Made by a program: the position numbers and the translations under genes | From: Gemmiger gallinarum | Lineage (GTDB): Bacteria; Bacillota; Clostridia; Oscillospirales; Ruminococcaceae | Assembly (NCBI RefSeq): GCF_014982805.1 | Contig: NZ_JADCKC010000001.1 | Coordinates: 372,001-436,000 of the forward strand | Reading direction: 5' to 3' | DNA length: 64,000 nucleotides | Notes under the pieces: generated by a model | Databases searched by the model: none | What the model was told of the DNA's origin: nothing | What the model saw: only the letters and a program-made list of their open reading frames with translations | Shown: piece by piece, positions 1 through 8,884 of the stretch | How positions within the stretch are numbered: the first letter of the stretch is position 1 | Layout of the letters: the number at the start of each line of letters is the position of its first letter

Positions 1-1056
1 TTCTTCCAGCGTCGGGAAAAAGAGTTCCTCCACCGGGACACCCTTTTCTCTTGCCTTGACCACATCGCAGAAAACCGGCGTGAACCGTTCCGCTCCCTCA
101 CCGTTGAGATGGTGGGCATCGGCAAAGGCGTCACTGTCCATGTTCAGGGCCCCTGTGTCCCGGTAAAGGGTAAAGTCCCAGAATTCCAGACCGTGGGCAG
201 CGGCATAATCGCTTACCGCCGAAAGGTATGCCTGATAGTTTTCGGTATTGGCACAGAAAGCGTTGGGGACCGGGGCGGTCACCAGTACCAGCCGGATCTC
301 CTCTTCTGCACAGAACTCGGTGATGCGCTCAAGATACTCCAGGCCAAATTCCGACAGAGGTGCATCCGGGTCTACATCCAGAATCGCTTCATACCCGTAA
401 GGGGTAACACCGTAGGTGTAGACAAAGCCATTGCCGCGGTATTCCTCCTCGTTGGGATAAGTCACATATTTGTAATTGCCCACCTCATAACCATCGGTCA
501 GCTTGGCAACCCACAGCTCAGGGATTTCATCCGGGCTGGCAATGGTATGGCGCGCCGGGAAAATCAGGTCGGCAAAGGCGGCAGGCCCGCCCATCTCCCA
601 GAGGTAAAGATACCGGTTTGCCGACAACAGGGGCATATAGTCGGCCAGCAGATAGCAGGCAAGCGGCACGTCGCTGGAAGCCTGCTGGTTGTAGCCGGTA
701 TAAAACATTTCGAGATATACGGTGTCGAGATCATTGCGGGCCGCCGCTTCCTGCAGAAGATAGTAGGAGCCGTCGGGAAGCTGCTGAGAAGTGCCCGCGT
801 TGAAGCTGTGGGTATCCAGCTTTTCATCCACTACGGCGGGATCAAAGCTGCGGTAGCAGTGGGATGCCCCTAAAAACAGCGTATCGATTTCCCCGCTCTG
901 GGCATACAGCTCGTCCAGCATGACCCGGGAGTAGGAATGCACATCGTCCACCAGCAAAAAGTTGAGTGCCAGACACAAAAGAACCGTAAGGCCTGTAAAG
1001 GCGAACGCCTTTCCAAGGCGGACACCCCGGCGGGCAGGCTGTGCGTTTGACTTCAT
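1..1056 (-). CDS. Membrane-anchored SGNH/DltD-like protein, partial at the window edge
   Basis: The reading frame starts at 1056 (ATG) and runs open to base 1, so the C-terminus lies outside the window. One hydrophobic segment (about residues 15-36) follows a basic N-terminus, which suggests a membrane anchor with the rest outside the cell. Residues 63-66 read GASH, like the nucleophile block of SGNH/DltD-type acyl hydrolases. Near the end of the visible part a DAHHLNGEG stretch resembles the Asp-x-x-His block. Such proteins usually serve O-acylation of cell-surface polymers next to an MBOAT acyltransferase; no MBOAT gene is visible here, but it could lie beyond base 1. It starts 24 bp after the FkbH-like gene and is probably in its operon. 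The fold assignment is from motifs only. Confidence 0.6.
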   Translation of the reverse strand, partial: MKSNAQPARRGVRLGKAFAFTGLTVLLCLALNFLLVDDVHSYSRVMLDELYAQSGEIDTLFLGASHCYRSFDPAVVDEKLDTHSFNAGTSQQLPDGSYYLLQEAAARNDLDTVYLEMFYTGYNQQASSDVPLACYLLADYMPLLSANRYLYLWEMGGPAAFADLIFPARHTIASPDEIPELWVAKLTDGYEVGNYKYVTYPNEEEYRGNGFVYTYGVTPYGYEAILDVDPDAPLSEFGLEYLERITEFCAEEEIRLVLVTAPVPNAFCANTENYQAYLSAVSDYAAAHGLEFWDFTLYRDTGALNMDSDAFADAHHLNGEGAERFTPVFCDVVKAREKGVPVEELFFPTLEE

Positions 1057-1080
1057 GGGGCAATCTCCCTTCGGGTGAAA

Positions 1081-2859
1081 TCAGCGTTCGATCTCCATTT
1101 GCGGGTGCTTTTCCGCATAGGATGCGGTGTCCAGCTCCCAGGTGGTATTGCCGGCATCGTCGGCAGCTGTCTGAGTAAAGCCCATGCGGGCATAGAAATC
1201 TTTGACCATGGCATTTTTGGCGGTGGGATAATAGTAGCCGATGACTTTGGCAACCCCGCGGGCTGCGGCATCCTTGACCAGGCAGTCCATCATGGCGTCT
1301 TCCATCCCCCGCTTGAGGACCCGACAGCTCATCAGCCACAGACGAAGATGAAGGGCATCTTCCTGCTGCTCGCCGGCCACCACGGTGACAACACCATTGT
1401 CACCGAATTTATCCACCAGCTTGCCGTACAGGCAGAGCCATGCGGGATTCTCCGCCATGGCCCGGATGTCATCCTCCGAGCAGCGCAGCGTCGTGAGATT
1501 GAACTGGTTGGACTTGTTGGTCAGCTGAGCAATGCGCTGGATATAAATGTTCTCAAAGCCGCGGATGGTCGCTTTCATTTCCAGGCTGCGCAGATAATCC
1601 GTGTAATCGGTAAAGGCAGCCTCCGCCTTGCGGCGCTGGGCATTGGCGTGGTACAGCTCCGTCTTTTTAAGATCCTCTCCCGAAAGCGTGGTGACCTCAA
1701 AATAACCGCCGTGGTCCAGCATCTTGATATAGTTTTCAGCGCCATCCAGAGGCGGCACCGCAACGCCGGGGATCTGTGCGGCGACGATGGCGCGCTCGGC
1801 CGGATTGTCGTCGGCAAAGACGAAGCTGTCCACCCCCAGCGACAACTCCTGAGCAATGCGGTTGAGGTTGACATCCTTGTTGTCCCAGTTGGCCTGGATG
1901 GAGACGAAATCATCAGGACGCAGCACGCCGTCCGGATGATTCAGGCCGGCAAGGGCGTTGGTCTCGTCGTTTTTGGAATCCACGGCCAGAATCACGCCGA
2001 TGGAACGCAGTGCCTTGCAGTAGCTCTGGAACTCGGCATAGACCTGACCTTCGGGAACTTCGGGGCCAATGGCAATGCCGTCCACGCCGTCGTCGCCAAC
2101 AACACCGCCCCAAAGGGTGTTGTCCAGATCCAGCACAAGAGCCTTTTTGTTCTTGCCGTAGATGGACTTGATGATGTTGGCAATGCTGTTGGCCAGAGAA
2201 GGAATGGCATCCAAGCACATGGCATACTTGTACATATGCCAGTAGAAGGCATCTCCCCAGGCGGTCAGACCATAGTCGGCGGAGAGGTAGTCGATATCGT
2301 TGATATAGAAATCCTGATGCTCCGCAGCATACTGATAGAACTTCTGGTTCAGGCGAGAGATGAAGTTGCTGCGGCCGCAGGGATCGTAAATGTCCCGATT
2401 GCCCATAAGGCGGTAGTTGGGGCGGTCAAAGTTGTTTTGAATGACCGGGCAGTGAAACTTTTCGGCAATGGTATGCCACATGGTGGTGAAATGAGAGAAT
2501 TCTGCCTCCAGCATCTCGTCAATTTCCTGGGGCTTGCTCCGGGTCGTCGGGAACTGGGTAATGTTACGCCAGGTTGTATGGATATAGATAATGTCGGGAG
2601 CAAAGCTGTCCAGCTCCGGGGAGCCGAACATGGCGTCCTGCCAGTACTGGCCGTATTCCGATTGATAAAAGTCAGCCTCAATGCCGTATTGCAGCAAAAA
2701 AAGCCCCAACTGGTCGGCCACCTCATTGGTGGTGGACCCGCCGAGGATTGCTATTTTCTTTTTGAGCGGGTGCGGATTTTGCGCCATCAGCTCGCGGCGG
2801 ATGCGGCGCTTTTTGCGCAAAAGCTGTTCGGTGTCCAGCGGATACTGAAAACAATCCAT
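1081..2859 (-). CDS. FkbH-like HAD-IIIC family protein with N-terminal SGNH-like and C-terminal GNAT-like regions
   Basis: 592 residues from an ATG at 2859, chosen because GAGAGGAG sits just upstream; the frame could extend to 2922 but has no ribosome site there. Residues 33-230 form an SGNH-like region (ILGGSTTNEV). The HAD motif I DLDNTLWGG is at 244-252, giving the two catalytic aspartates. A second conserved block SFVFADDNPAER follows, and the last 150 residues look like a GNAT-type fold. FkbH proteins load or activate small acyl groups on carrier proteins for polyketide or surface-glycan modification. Here the partner is the SGNH protein immediately downstream, which points to cell-surface acylation rather than a polyketide. 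No acyl-carrier protein is visible, so the substrate is unknown. Confidence 0.8.
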   Translation of the reverse strand: MDCFQYPLDTEQLLRKKRRIRRELMAQNPHPLKKKIAILGGSTTNEVADQLGLFLLQYGIEADFYQSEYGQYWQDAMFGSPELDSFAPDIIYIHTTWRNITQFPTTRSKPQEIDEMLEAEFSHFTTMWHTIAEKFHCPVIQNNFDRPNYRLMGNRDIYDPCGRSNFISRLNQKFYQYAAEHQDFYINDIDYLSADYGLTAWGDAFYWHMYKYAMCLDAIPSLANSIANIIKSIYGKNKKALVLDLDNTLWGGVVGDDGVDGIAIGPEVPEGQVYAEFQSYCKALRSIGVILAVDSKNDETNALAGLNHPDGVLRPDDFVSIQANWDNKDVNLNRIAQELSLGVDSFVFADDNPAERAIVAAQIPGVAVPPLDGAENYIKMLDHGGYFEVTTLSGEDLKKTELYHANAQRRKAEAAFTDYTDYLRSLEMKATIRGFENIYIQRIAQLTNKSNQFNLTTLRCSEDDIRAMAENPAWLCLYGKLVDKFGDNGVVTVVAGEQQEDALHLRLWLMSCRVLKRGMEDAMMDCLVKDAAARGVAKVIGYYYPTAKNAMVKDFYARMGFTQTAADDAGNTTWELDTASYAEKHPQMEIER

Positions 2860-2951
2860 TGCAGGCTCCTCTCGCCCGCTGTGCGGGCAGTTTGGTAAAA
2901 AACAGGCGGCGGGCAGGCGCAAACGCCGTGCCTGCCGTCAGGTGATGGTAT

Positions 2952-3206
2952 TTACATTTCGGAAAGAGCTTCTTCCAAAGCCTTGGCAATCTGATCGGGA
3001 CAGGAAGTGGGCTTACGGCCGCAGGTAGTGCCGGACATGCGCTGGATTGCATCCTCAGCCTTCATACCGACCAGCAGCTGAGAGATACCTTTCAGGTTGC
3101 CGTTGCAACCGCCCAGAACTTCCACCCGGGCAATGGTATGATCGTCGTTGAGCTCAACCAGCGTGCGAACAGAGCAGGTGCCCTGATTGTTGCGAATATG
3201 TACCAT
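2952..3206 (-). CDS. TSCPD domain protein (TIGR03905-type)
   Basis: 84 residues from an ATG at 3206, 11 bases after AAAGGAG. The protein carries the CNGN block and ends with a TSCPDQIAKAL stretch, the hallmark of small TSCPD proteins, which resemble the C-terminal part of some class II ribonucleotide reductases. Five cysteines in 84 residues hint at metal binding. The cellular role of these free-standing proteins is not established. It stands as its own short unit between the PHP gene and the FkbH gene. Confidence 0.8.
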   Translation of the reverse strand: MVHIRNNQGTCSVRTLVELNDDHTIARVEVLGGCNGNLKGISQLLVGMKAEDAIQRMSGTTCGRKPTSCPDQIAKALEEALSEM

Positions 3207-3261
3207 AACAGCAAATCTCCTTTTGATTTCACATCTGAAGTATATTATATAAAATAGAAAA

Positions 3262-4113
3262 TCAGCGGGTTTTCCGCTTTCTTGCAAGAGCTTCAATGCG
3301 CAGAATCTGCTCATTGGCGGTGGTGCAGGTGCCCACCGGTCGCGGGGTGTTGGCGTTCATTCCGTGGTAATCGGTGCCGCCGGTTACGATCAGGTTGTAC
3401 TTTGCAGCCAGTTGTGTGAGTTCTGCCTTGTCCTCGGCGGTATTGCGGGGATGCTCGATCTCAACGCCGTCCAGTCTTCCCTGGGCAATCAGTTCACGGG
3501 CCAGCTCCATGCTGTGATAGACGCTGGGATGGGCAAGAATGACCACACCCCGGCAGGCGTGGATCAGGTCGAGAACGGTATCCACAGGCTCATAGCGCGG
3601 AGTATGCAGAACCTTGCCGCGCACCGGGCGAAGGCCGAACAGAGAACGGTATACATCATTGTACATACCATCGGAAAGCCCATACTGCCAGAGCACCCGC
3701 ATGATATGAGCTTTGTATAAGGTACCGCTGTCTTTGGCAAAGTCCAGCGCCTCCTGCGTGGAAAACTGGGGATAGATCTCCTCCAGCTCCCGGCAGCTCT
3801 GCAGCATGGCCTCCTTGCGGCGCTGCGCCATCATGTTAGAAAAGTCCTCAAGGGCCGCGCAGTCGTCCGGCCAATAGCACAACAGGTGTACCCGGTGGGC
3901 GCGTTCATAATCGTAAGCCGTCAGCTCTGTTGCCGGAATCAAATGAACGCCGTTCTGCACGGGATGGGCATAGGCATACCGCACACTCTGGATGGAATCG
4001 TGGTCGGAGATGGACAGATGACTCAGTCCGGCGCACTGTGCCAAAAACGGCAGTTTGGCTGCGGGTGTAGAACCATCGGAAAATGTGGTATGGGTGTGAA
4101 GATCGCCAGCCAA
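3262..4113 (-). CDS. PHP-domain metal-dependent phosphoesterase
   Basis: 283 residues. The frame begins with a TTG at 4113 nine bases after AAAGGGG; no ATG is available upstream in frame. The N-terminal LHTHTTFSDG gives the H-x-H metal ligands, SDHDS gives the Asp-His pair, HPSVYH and a C-terminal TGGTDYHG supply the rest of the trinuclear centre. The PHP family includes RNase AM/YciV-type 3',5'-nucleotide phosphatases and 5'-3' exonucleases; which one this is cannot be told from the sequence alone. It is followed by the TSCPD gene, 55 bp downstream. Cytoplasmic, no signal peptide. Confidence 0.85.
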   Translation of the reverse strand: MAGDLHTHTTFSDGSTPAAKLPFLAQCAGLSHLSISDHDSIQSVRYAYAHPVQNGVHLIPATELTAYDYERAHRVHLLCYWPDDCAALEDFSNMMAQRRKEAMLQSCRELEEIYPQFSTQEALDFAKDSGTLYKAHIMRVLWQYGLSDGMYNDVYRSLFGLRPVRGKVLHTPRYEPVDTVLDLIHACRGVVILAHPSVYHSMELARELIAQGRLDGVEIEHPRNTAEDKAELTQLAAKYNLIVTGGTDYHGMNANTPRPVGTCTTANEQILRIEALARKRKTR

Positions 4114-4200
4114 AACACAAATCCCCTTTCACGATTGGCAGGAGTGAGCAAAACTCATCAAATTATTATACACCTTTTCCCGTTGTTTGAAAAGACTGTC

Positions 4201-5082
4201 TCACAGTTTGCCGGCATAATCCCGGGCGCGCTGACAAAACTGGCGTGCCGCGGGCGAAAGCCCATTTTTGTCCAGGCAGGCCAAACCGATGGTACGGCTG
4301 GCGGAAGGCTCCAGCCGCAGAATATCGAACTCCCCTGCCTGACGCCCATACTGCTTCAAAATCAGTTCCGGCATGATGGCAACGCCCTGGCCACAGGCAA
4401 CCATAGCAATGGTAGATTCGTCATCATTGACATAGCAGCGAGTCTTGACCCGAAGATCCTGTTTCTTGAGATAACTCTGGATGTCGGCGTCTGTATCCGG
4501 ACGCTGACTGACAAAAATCTGTCCACGGAGCTCCTCCGCCGCCACAATGCCCTGTCGATGCGTAACAAAGCCGGCAGGCGCAATGCAGACAAGAGGATCT
4601 GTATACAGAGGTTCGAAATCCAGGTCCAACGCACTGGAGTTGGACATCAGGCCAATCTCTGCGGTTCCGCTTTTGAGCCAGGCGGCAATGTCCGCGTAGC
4701 TGCCCTGGTAAAGCTGAACTTCAATTCCGGGATACTGTGCCTCATAGGAAGGCAGCAGGTGAGGAATCCAAGTCACGCAGGCGCTGTTGAAGACTGCCAG
4801 GCGCAGTACACCTTTGTCCATCCCGTTGATTCTGGCGATGGACTGGTCCAGCGTTTCGCTGCTTGCAAGCAAGCGCTGTATGTCAGGCAGCAGGTTCTCG
4901 GCAGCGGCGGTCATGGTGACCCCGGCCTTGGTGCGGGTAAACAGCGGAAAACCGCATTCCGCCTCCATGGTGGCCACGGCATGGCTGATGGCCGATGGCG
5001 TCAGGTGAAGCTGTTCCGCTGTCCGGGCAAAACTGCCCTCGTGGGCAACGGTGAAGAAGATCTGACAGGCCAGTAATGTCAT
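4201..5082 (-). CDS. LysR-family transcriptional regulator
   Basis: 293 residues from ATG 5082, preceded by GGAGGAG. Residues 1-60 form the winged HTH (SFARTAEQLHLTPSAISHAVATME), and the rest is a type 2 periplasmic-binding-like effector domain (LRLAVFNS onward, then VACGQGVAIMPE near the end). No divergent biosynthetic gene is present: the PHP gene lies downstream on the same strand and the upstream region is a short spacer with a possible small RNA. The target and effector are therefore unknown. Confidence 0.88.
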   Translation of the reverse strand: MTLLACQIFFTVAHEGSFARTAEQLHLTPSAISHAVATMEAECGFPLFTRTKAGVTMTAAAENLLPDIQRLLASSETLDQSIARINGMDKGVLRLAVFNSACVTWIPHLLPSYEAQYPGIEVQLYQGSYADIAAWLKSGTAEIGLMSNSSALDLDFEPLYTDPLVCIAPAGFVTHRQGIVAAEELRGQIFVSQRPDTDADIQSYLKKQDLRVKTRCYVNDDESTIAMVACGQGVAIMPELILKQYGRQAGEFDILRLEPSASRTIGLACLDKNGLSPAARQFCQRARDYAGKL

Positions 5083-5175
5083 AGAAAAGGCTCCTCCACG
5101 GCTTTCTACACAAAGATGAGAGAATTTCATTCTGCATGTGAAAATAATGAATTTTACTTATCCATGTTACTGTAC

Positions 5176-5272
5176 TATGATAATAAAAGAAAGTCAAGGC
5201 GGAAACGCCGTGATATTCGATCTCTTCCCTCTAAGATGCCCGACGGTCCGCACAGCCGTCGGGCGTTTTCTT
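5176..5272 (+). ncRNA. Possible short transcript with its own terminator
   Basis: On the plus strand a TATGAT box (5176-5181) is followed by a GGCG-GAAA-CGCC hairpin near 5199-5210 and then by a perfect 9-bp stem (5236-5244 with 5254-5262) plus a T-rich tail. Both flanking genes run on the minus strand, so a plus-strand terminator here has no protein gene to serve. The -35 (about 5153-5158) is poor. A small RNA is one reading, a decayed unit is another. Confidence 0.3.
5236..5272 (+). terminator. Intrinsic terminator, plus-strand orientation
   Basis: Perfect GCCCGACGG / CCGTCGGGC stem with a 9-base loop, followed by GTTTTCTTTT. On the minus strand the stem lacks a T-tract, so it is oriented for plus-strand transcription. 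Confidence 0.7.
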
Positions 5273-5284
5273 TTACCACATTCA

Positions 5285-5617
5285 TTATTTATCCGGATCA
5301 CAATCCAAAATGGAAGGGCGGTTTTTCCAGCGTTCCGGCTGTGTGTGATACATCTCTGACAGCCAGGCGATGGCTTGATCGAGGCCACCCTGATTGCCAT
5401 CAAACTCCTGCGTGGTCTTTTTTTCGTCTGCGGTGTGCTCAATGCTCCAGGGCTCCGGCCATACCGTTACCGTCAAATATTCAATTTTTTTCTTTCCGCT
5501 TTCGTCGGAAGGATCGGCACGTTTGGCAGGGACGATCAGGTAGCGCATGCCTCCCTCCGAGCCGGAGTAGGGATTGCCGCAGTGAAAATAGTGATATAAA
5601 GGAAAACCGGTAAGCAT
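5285..5617 (-). CDS. Conserved hypothetical protein
   Basis: 110 residues from an ATG at 5617 preceded by AAGAGAGGAC; an in-frame start further upstream (5674) has no ribosome site. No known domain is recognised. The protein is polar, rich in Trp/Tyr/Pro, without signal peptide or membrane segment, and has GKKKIEYLTVTVWPEPW in its middle and an acidic end. Codon use and a clean ribosome site suggest a real gene. It stands alone between the LysR regulator and a gene-poor stretch. Confidence 0.55.
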   Translation of the reverse strand: MLTGFPLYHYFHCGNPYSGSEGGMRYLIVPAKRADPSDESGKKKIEYLTVTVWPEPWSIEHTADEKKTTQEFDGNQGGLDQAIAWLSEMYHTQPERWKNRPSILDCDPDK

Positions 5618-6002
5618 AAAGATGTCCTCTCTTGGTAATGGGTCCGGATGTTTTTCACATGTATCGGGCAGCACAATTTCTGGTCTGTCGTGCCGGACAA
5701 TACTCTGATTTTATTATAATTGTTTGCCCTGCATTTGCAATATGTGGAAGATTTCCTCTACAGAGTTTCATCAAAAAGAACTTCCTGACCTGCCTTTATA
5801 TCAGAGCGAGGTTCGTATATCATATGAAAGGCTGCACTTACAGGATAATTGAATCAGTTCCTGCGCTTTTATTCTGTCAAACCGGCATCCCCGCGCGCAG
5901 ATTCGTTTCTCCTTTTATGGTCTGCTGCCGCTCTTCCAGCTGCATATTTTGCCGGGCATCTGCTTCTCCAGCGCGGCTGAATTAGGTTTTACTATTCATG
6001 GA

Positions 6003-6250
6003 TCATTTTTCCTGTCCAAACACTTCCCCAATGTTGTTGACTTTTTGCCGCATCAGTGATACTTTTTTACGAGAACCTCTACTGGCTCCTGCAGGTGTAA
6101 GCGTGTACTTTGCACCGTCCTGTATAGCAGTAGGGGTTCTAATTGTTGTTGGCTGAATTCCCCTATTGTCTTAGACTTGACGTAATTACTGTAGCTGTTT
6201 CCGCGCTAATCCAAGTCAAGGAACCGGCGTCCCATTTAGCCATATCGAGG
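6003..6250 (-). pseudogene. Probable decayed coding remnant in a gene-poor stretch
   Basis: Between 5618 and 6350 there is no intact gene. On the minus strand two open pieces in different frames overlap: one with AEELLDMAKWDAGS and a 55-codon piece ending at 6003 with QDGAKYTLTPAGAS and VNNIGEVFGQ. The residue mix is protein-like rather than random, and a frameshift plus stops near 6163-6173 separate the pieces. The family is not recognised. The rest of 5618-6350 shows nothing I can name. Confidence 0.3.
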
Positions 6251-6350
6251 AGTTCTTCGGCAATTTATGTATGCGGGAAATGGCATCCAAACTCACCCAA
6301 AACAGCACCTTGCATCACTATTTTTGCACAGTCCTGCACACTTTTACACA

Positions 6351-6391
6351 AGCAAAAAGCGCCCAACTACGTAAGTTGGGCGCTTTTTGCT
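6351..6391 (-). terminator. Strong bidirectional terminator hairpin behind tRNA-Gly
   Basis: An 18-bp stem (6351-6368 with 6374-6391) with a 5-base loop and T-runs inside both arms. It begins 22 bases after the 3' end of the tRNA on the minus strand. Confidence 0.85.
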
Positions 6392-6412
6392 GTTATACCG
6401 TATATTGGTATT

Positions 6413-6488
6413 TGGAGCGGGTTACGAGTCTCGAACTCGCCACCTACTGCTTGGGAAGCAGTCACTCTACCGGATGAGCTAAACCCGC
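6413..6488 (-). tRNA. tRNA-Gly (anticodon CCC)
   Basis: 76 bases with encoded CCA. The acceptor stem GCGGGTT pairs with AACCCGC. The anticodon stem ACTGC/GCAGT holds the loop TTCCCAA, so positions 34-36 are CCC. The T-loop TTCGAGA is present. Confidence 0.93.
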
Positions 6489-6555
6489 ATCGGTGAGTAT
6501 TATTGTAACCCAACCGGCAGGCATTGTCAATCGGTACGACAAAAAATATCCAAAT

Positions 6556-7524
6556 TCAACTGTTCAGGTCATTGCGCAAACGCTCGATTTCCTCATTGGC
6601 TTCGGCAAGAAGTTCGGCACAGTTGTCGGGCACACTGCCGGTTCCATCTCCTGCACTGCTGGGCTGCAGGCGATTGCGGTCATCAATCAGTGCCGTCCAG
6701 TATTCTCCGCCATTATAGCGAAAAACGACCCAGTCGTAACCGGCATATTTGTTGGAACTCAGCTTGACGACCTCATAGTTTCCCAAGGGTAGATATCCCA
6801 CGATATCATTCACGTTGGCTGTATAGAAGTATTCGGTGCGGCTGCCAAACACGTTGAGGGTATACCCTTTCACATCCACCATGTTCGGTCCAGTTACACC
6901 GTAGTTGTTGAAGCCTCCCGACTGAATGGTCGGCAAGAAATCGGTATAGCTGTAGTCAAGATCCACCGCTCCGGACACACCGTCGCAGGTTCCTGAGCCG
7001 CTGTACTGCCACATGGTATAGGGGCCGGTATAGCCAAGTTTGGAGCGATAATCCGCCACCCAAAGCGGATACTGTGCAAGCTCGCTGGCATTGAGATACG
7101 AATTGATGAAGTTGGTATAGGAATACCAGCCGGCATACCATTTGCGCTGATAAAGAATATCCATGGCATACCGGACCAGCCCTGTCAGCTGGGTTTTGCT
7201 CAGCGATGTCAGGCTGTTGGCTTCCACATCGACAAAGATCGGATATTCCAGCTGCAATCCTTCCAGTGCATCCAGAAAAAGCGTCAGCTCTTTGGCGACC
7301 TCTGCTTGCGTTTTGGCATAGGTATAATAATAGGCACCGACCCTCAGCCCCGCCGTGTGCGCGCCGTTGACATTCTGCAAAAAGTAAGGGTCCACATACA
7401 GACCGTTGCTGTTGGACGATCCCAGTCTTACAATTGCAAACTGCTTTCCGGCGGCGGCCACACGAGACCAGTTGACACTGCCCTGATAGCGGGATACATC
7501 GATCCCGGATTGGAAAACCGCCAT
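6556..7524 (-). CDS. GH25 lysozyme (muramidase)
   Basis: 322 residues from ATG 7524 with GGGGGAT upstream. The catalytic domain starts at once (SGIDVSRYQG) with FVDVEAN carrying the acidic catalytic pair and MWQYSGSG closing the barrel near residue 200. It cleaves the MurNAc-GlcNAc bond of peptidoglycan. There is no signal peptide, a pattern common in phage-type lysins and in many gut Clostridia GH25 proteins. The last 110 residues hold an unrecognised beta-rich domain followed by a short Glu/Asn coiled coil. It may be the last gene after the SDR gene, 115 bp away. Confidence 0.88.
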   Translation of the reverse strand: MAVFQSGIDVSRYQGSVNWSRVAAAGKQFAIVRLGSSNSNGLYVDPYFLQNVNGAHTAGLRVGAYYYTYAKTQAEVAKELTLFLDALEGLQLEYPIFVDVEANSLTSLSKTQLTGLVRYAMDILYQRKWYAGWYSYTNFINSYLNASELAQYPLWVADYRSKLGYTGPYTMWQYSGSGTCDGVSGAVDLDYSYTDFLPTIQSGGFNNYGVTGPNMVDVKGYTLNVFGSRTEYFYTANVNDIVGYLPLGNYEVVKLSSNKYAGYDWVVFRYNGGEYWTALIDDRNRLQPSSAGDGTGSVPDNCAELLAEANEEIERLRNDLNS

Positions 7525-7639
7525 AGAAAAATCCCCCTTCCCTGTCTGCATTGTATGCAGCGACAAGAGGGATTGCCAATTCTAATTTTGTCGGATTGCG
7601 CGGCGCAGATCATATCTCCGGCAGGCACGGAGAATCTCC

Positions 7640-8380
7640 TCAGATAACCAGGCCGCCATTCTGGCCGATCACCTGGCCGGTAATGTATCCGGCATCAGGC
7701 GATGCCAAAAATACCAAGGTCCGCGCAATTTCCTTGGCACTGCCCAGGCGGCCGACGGGAGTTTCTTCCGCCAGAGCATCACGGTCCGCCTGAGAAAAAC
7801 CTGCCATCATATCCGTATCGATGACCCCGGGAGCAATGCAGTTGACGGTAATGCCGGACGGGGCCTCCTCTTTGGCCAGCCCCTTGCACAGACCGATGAC
7901 TCCGGCCTTGGCGGCAGAATAATGAACCTCACAGCTGGCGCCCGTCTGACCCCACATACTGGAAACCAGCAGAATGCGGCCATACTTGCGGTGTATCATA
8001 CCAGGCAGTACCGCCCGACAGGTATAAAACGCCCCGTCCAGGTCCACCCCCATGACACGCCGCCAATCCTCGTCGGTCAGGTCAGTGAACAGTTTCTGCT
8101 GTGCGATGCCCGCATTGCAGACTAGCACATCGATGCCTCCCAGCGTTTCTTCGGCCTCCCGAACGGCAGCCGTAATCTCTGCAGAGTCGGACACATCGGC
8201 GCGAAGCGCAAGAAAGCGACCGTTTGGCGCACAGGACGCAGCCATACGCAGGACTTTTTCAGCCGCTTCTCTACTGGAATGCCATACAAATGCGACATCG
8301 TCACCGTTCTGCGCAAAAGCTTTTACCGCCGCCGCACCGATGCCCCGGCTGCCGCCGGTAATCAGTACTTTTTGGGACAT
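7640..8380 (-). CDS. SDR-family oxidoreductase, FabG-like
   Basis: 246 residues. The cofactor motif GGSRGIG is at 9-15, VCNAGIAQ lies in the middle, and the active-site YSAAK follows a serine-rich SSMWGQTG strand. It ends with a GYITGQVIGQNGG stretch like that of 3-oxoacyl-ACP reductases. It starts 3 bp after tadA in what looks like a CPBP-tadA-SDR operon, away from any fatty-acid gene, so the substrate may be something other than acyl-ACP. Confidence 0.85.
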   Translation of the reverse strand: MSQKVLITGGSRGIGAAAVKAFAQNGDDVAFVWHSSREAAEKVLRMAASCAPNGRFLALRADVSDSAEITAAVREAEETLGGIDVLVCNAGIAQQKLFTDLTDEDWRRVMGVDLDGAFYTCRAVLPGMIHRKYGRILLVSSMWGQTGASCEVHYSAAKAGVIGLCKGLAKEEAPSGITVNCIAPGVIDTDMMAGFSQADRDALAEETPVGRLGSAKEIARTLVFLASPDAGYITGQVIGQNGGLVI

Positions 8381-8383
8381 CCG

Positions 8384-8875
8384 TCACACCTCTTTTCTCA
8401 CTCGATAAGAATGCTTGCCCGCTTTGCGTTTTTCCCGCAGGCTCGCAAAAAAATCCTGCAAAAGCGCCTGTGCTTCTTCCTCCAGCAGACCATGCTCCAC
8501 CGCGGGATGATGGTTGAACGGCAATGCAAAGAGATCGGTCAGAGAGCCGCAGCAACCGGCCTTCGGGTCGCCGGCACCGTAGACTACGCGGCGCAGACGA
8601 CTGTTGATAATGGCCCCACTGCACATCGGGCAGGGCTCCAGCGTGACAAACAGCTCACATTGCCAAAGCCGCCATCCACCAAGAACGCGGCAGGCAGCAT
8701 CGATGGCGAGCAGCTCGGCGTGGTAAGTTGCGTTCTTGCCGGTCTCACGCAGATTGTGGGCGCGGGCAATAATCTCGCCGTCCTTGGCAATCACTGCCCC
8801 CACGGGAACCTCCCCCAGCTTTGCCGCAATTTTGGCCTCATCCAAAGCGGCCTGCATCAATTCCAGATCTGTCAT
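8384..8875 (-). CDS. tadA: tRNA-specific adenosine deaminase
   Basis: 163 residues from ATG 8875 after AAAGGAG. The zinc-deaminase motifs are intact: HAE at about residue 53 and PCPMC near residue 82. The enzyme converts A34 to inosine in tRNA-Arg(ACG), an essential step in decoding. The C-terminus carries about 15 extra basic residues. It lies between the CPBP protease and SDR genes with spacings of 9 and 3 bp. Confidence 0.95.
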   Translation of the reverse strand: MTDLELMQAALDEAKIAAKLGEVPVGAVIAKDGEIIARAHNLRETGKNATYHAELLAIDAACRVLGGWRLWQCELFVTLEPCPMCSGAIINSRLRRVVYGAGDPKAGCCGSLTDLFALPFNHHPAVEHGLLEEEAQALLQDFFASLREKRKAGKHSYRVRKEV

Positions 8876-8884
8876 AATACTCCT

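Noticed and set aside
1075-2898. 607-codon plus-strand open frame opposite the FkbH gene
   Set aside because: It is the mirror of a recognised HAD protein with clear motifs and ribosome site; the plus-strand reading has no family resemblance and no ribosome site.
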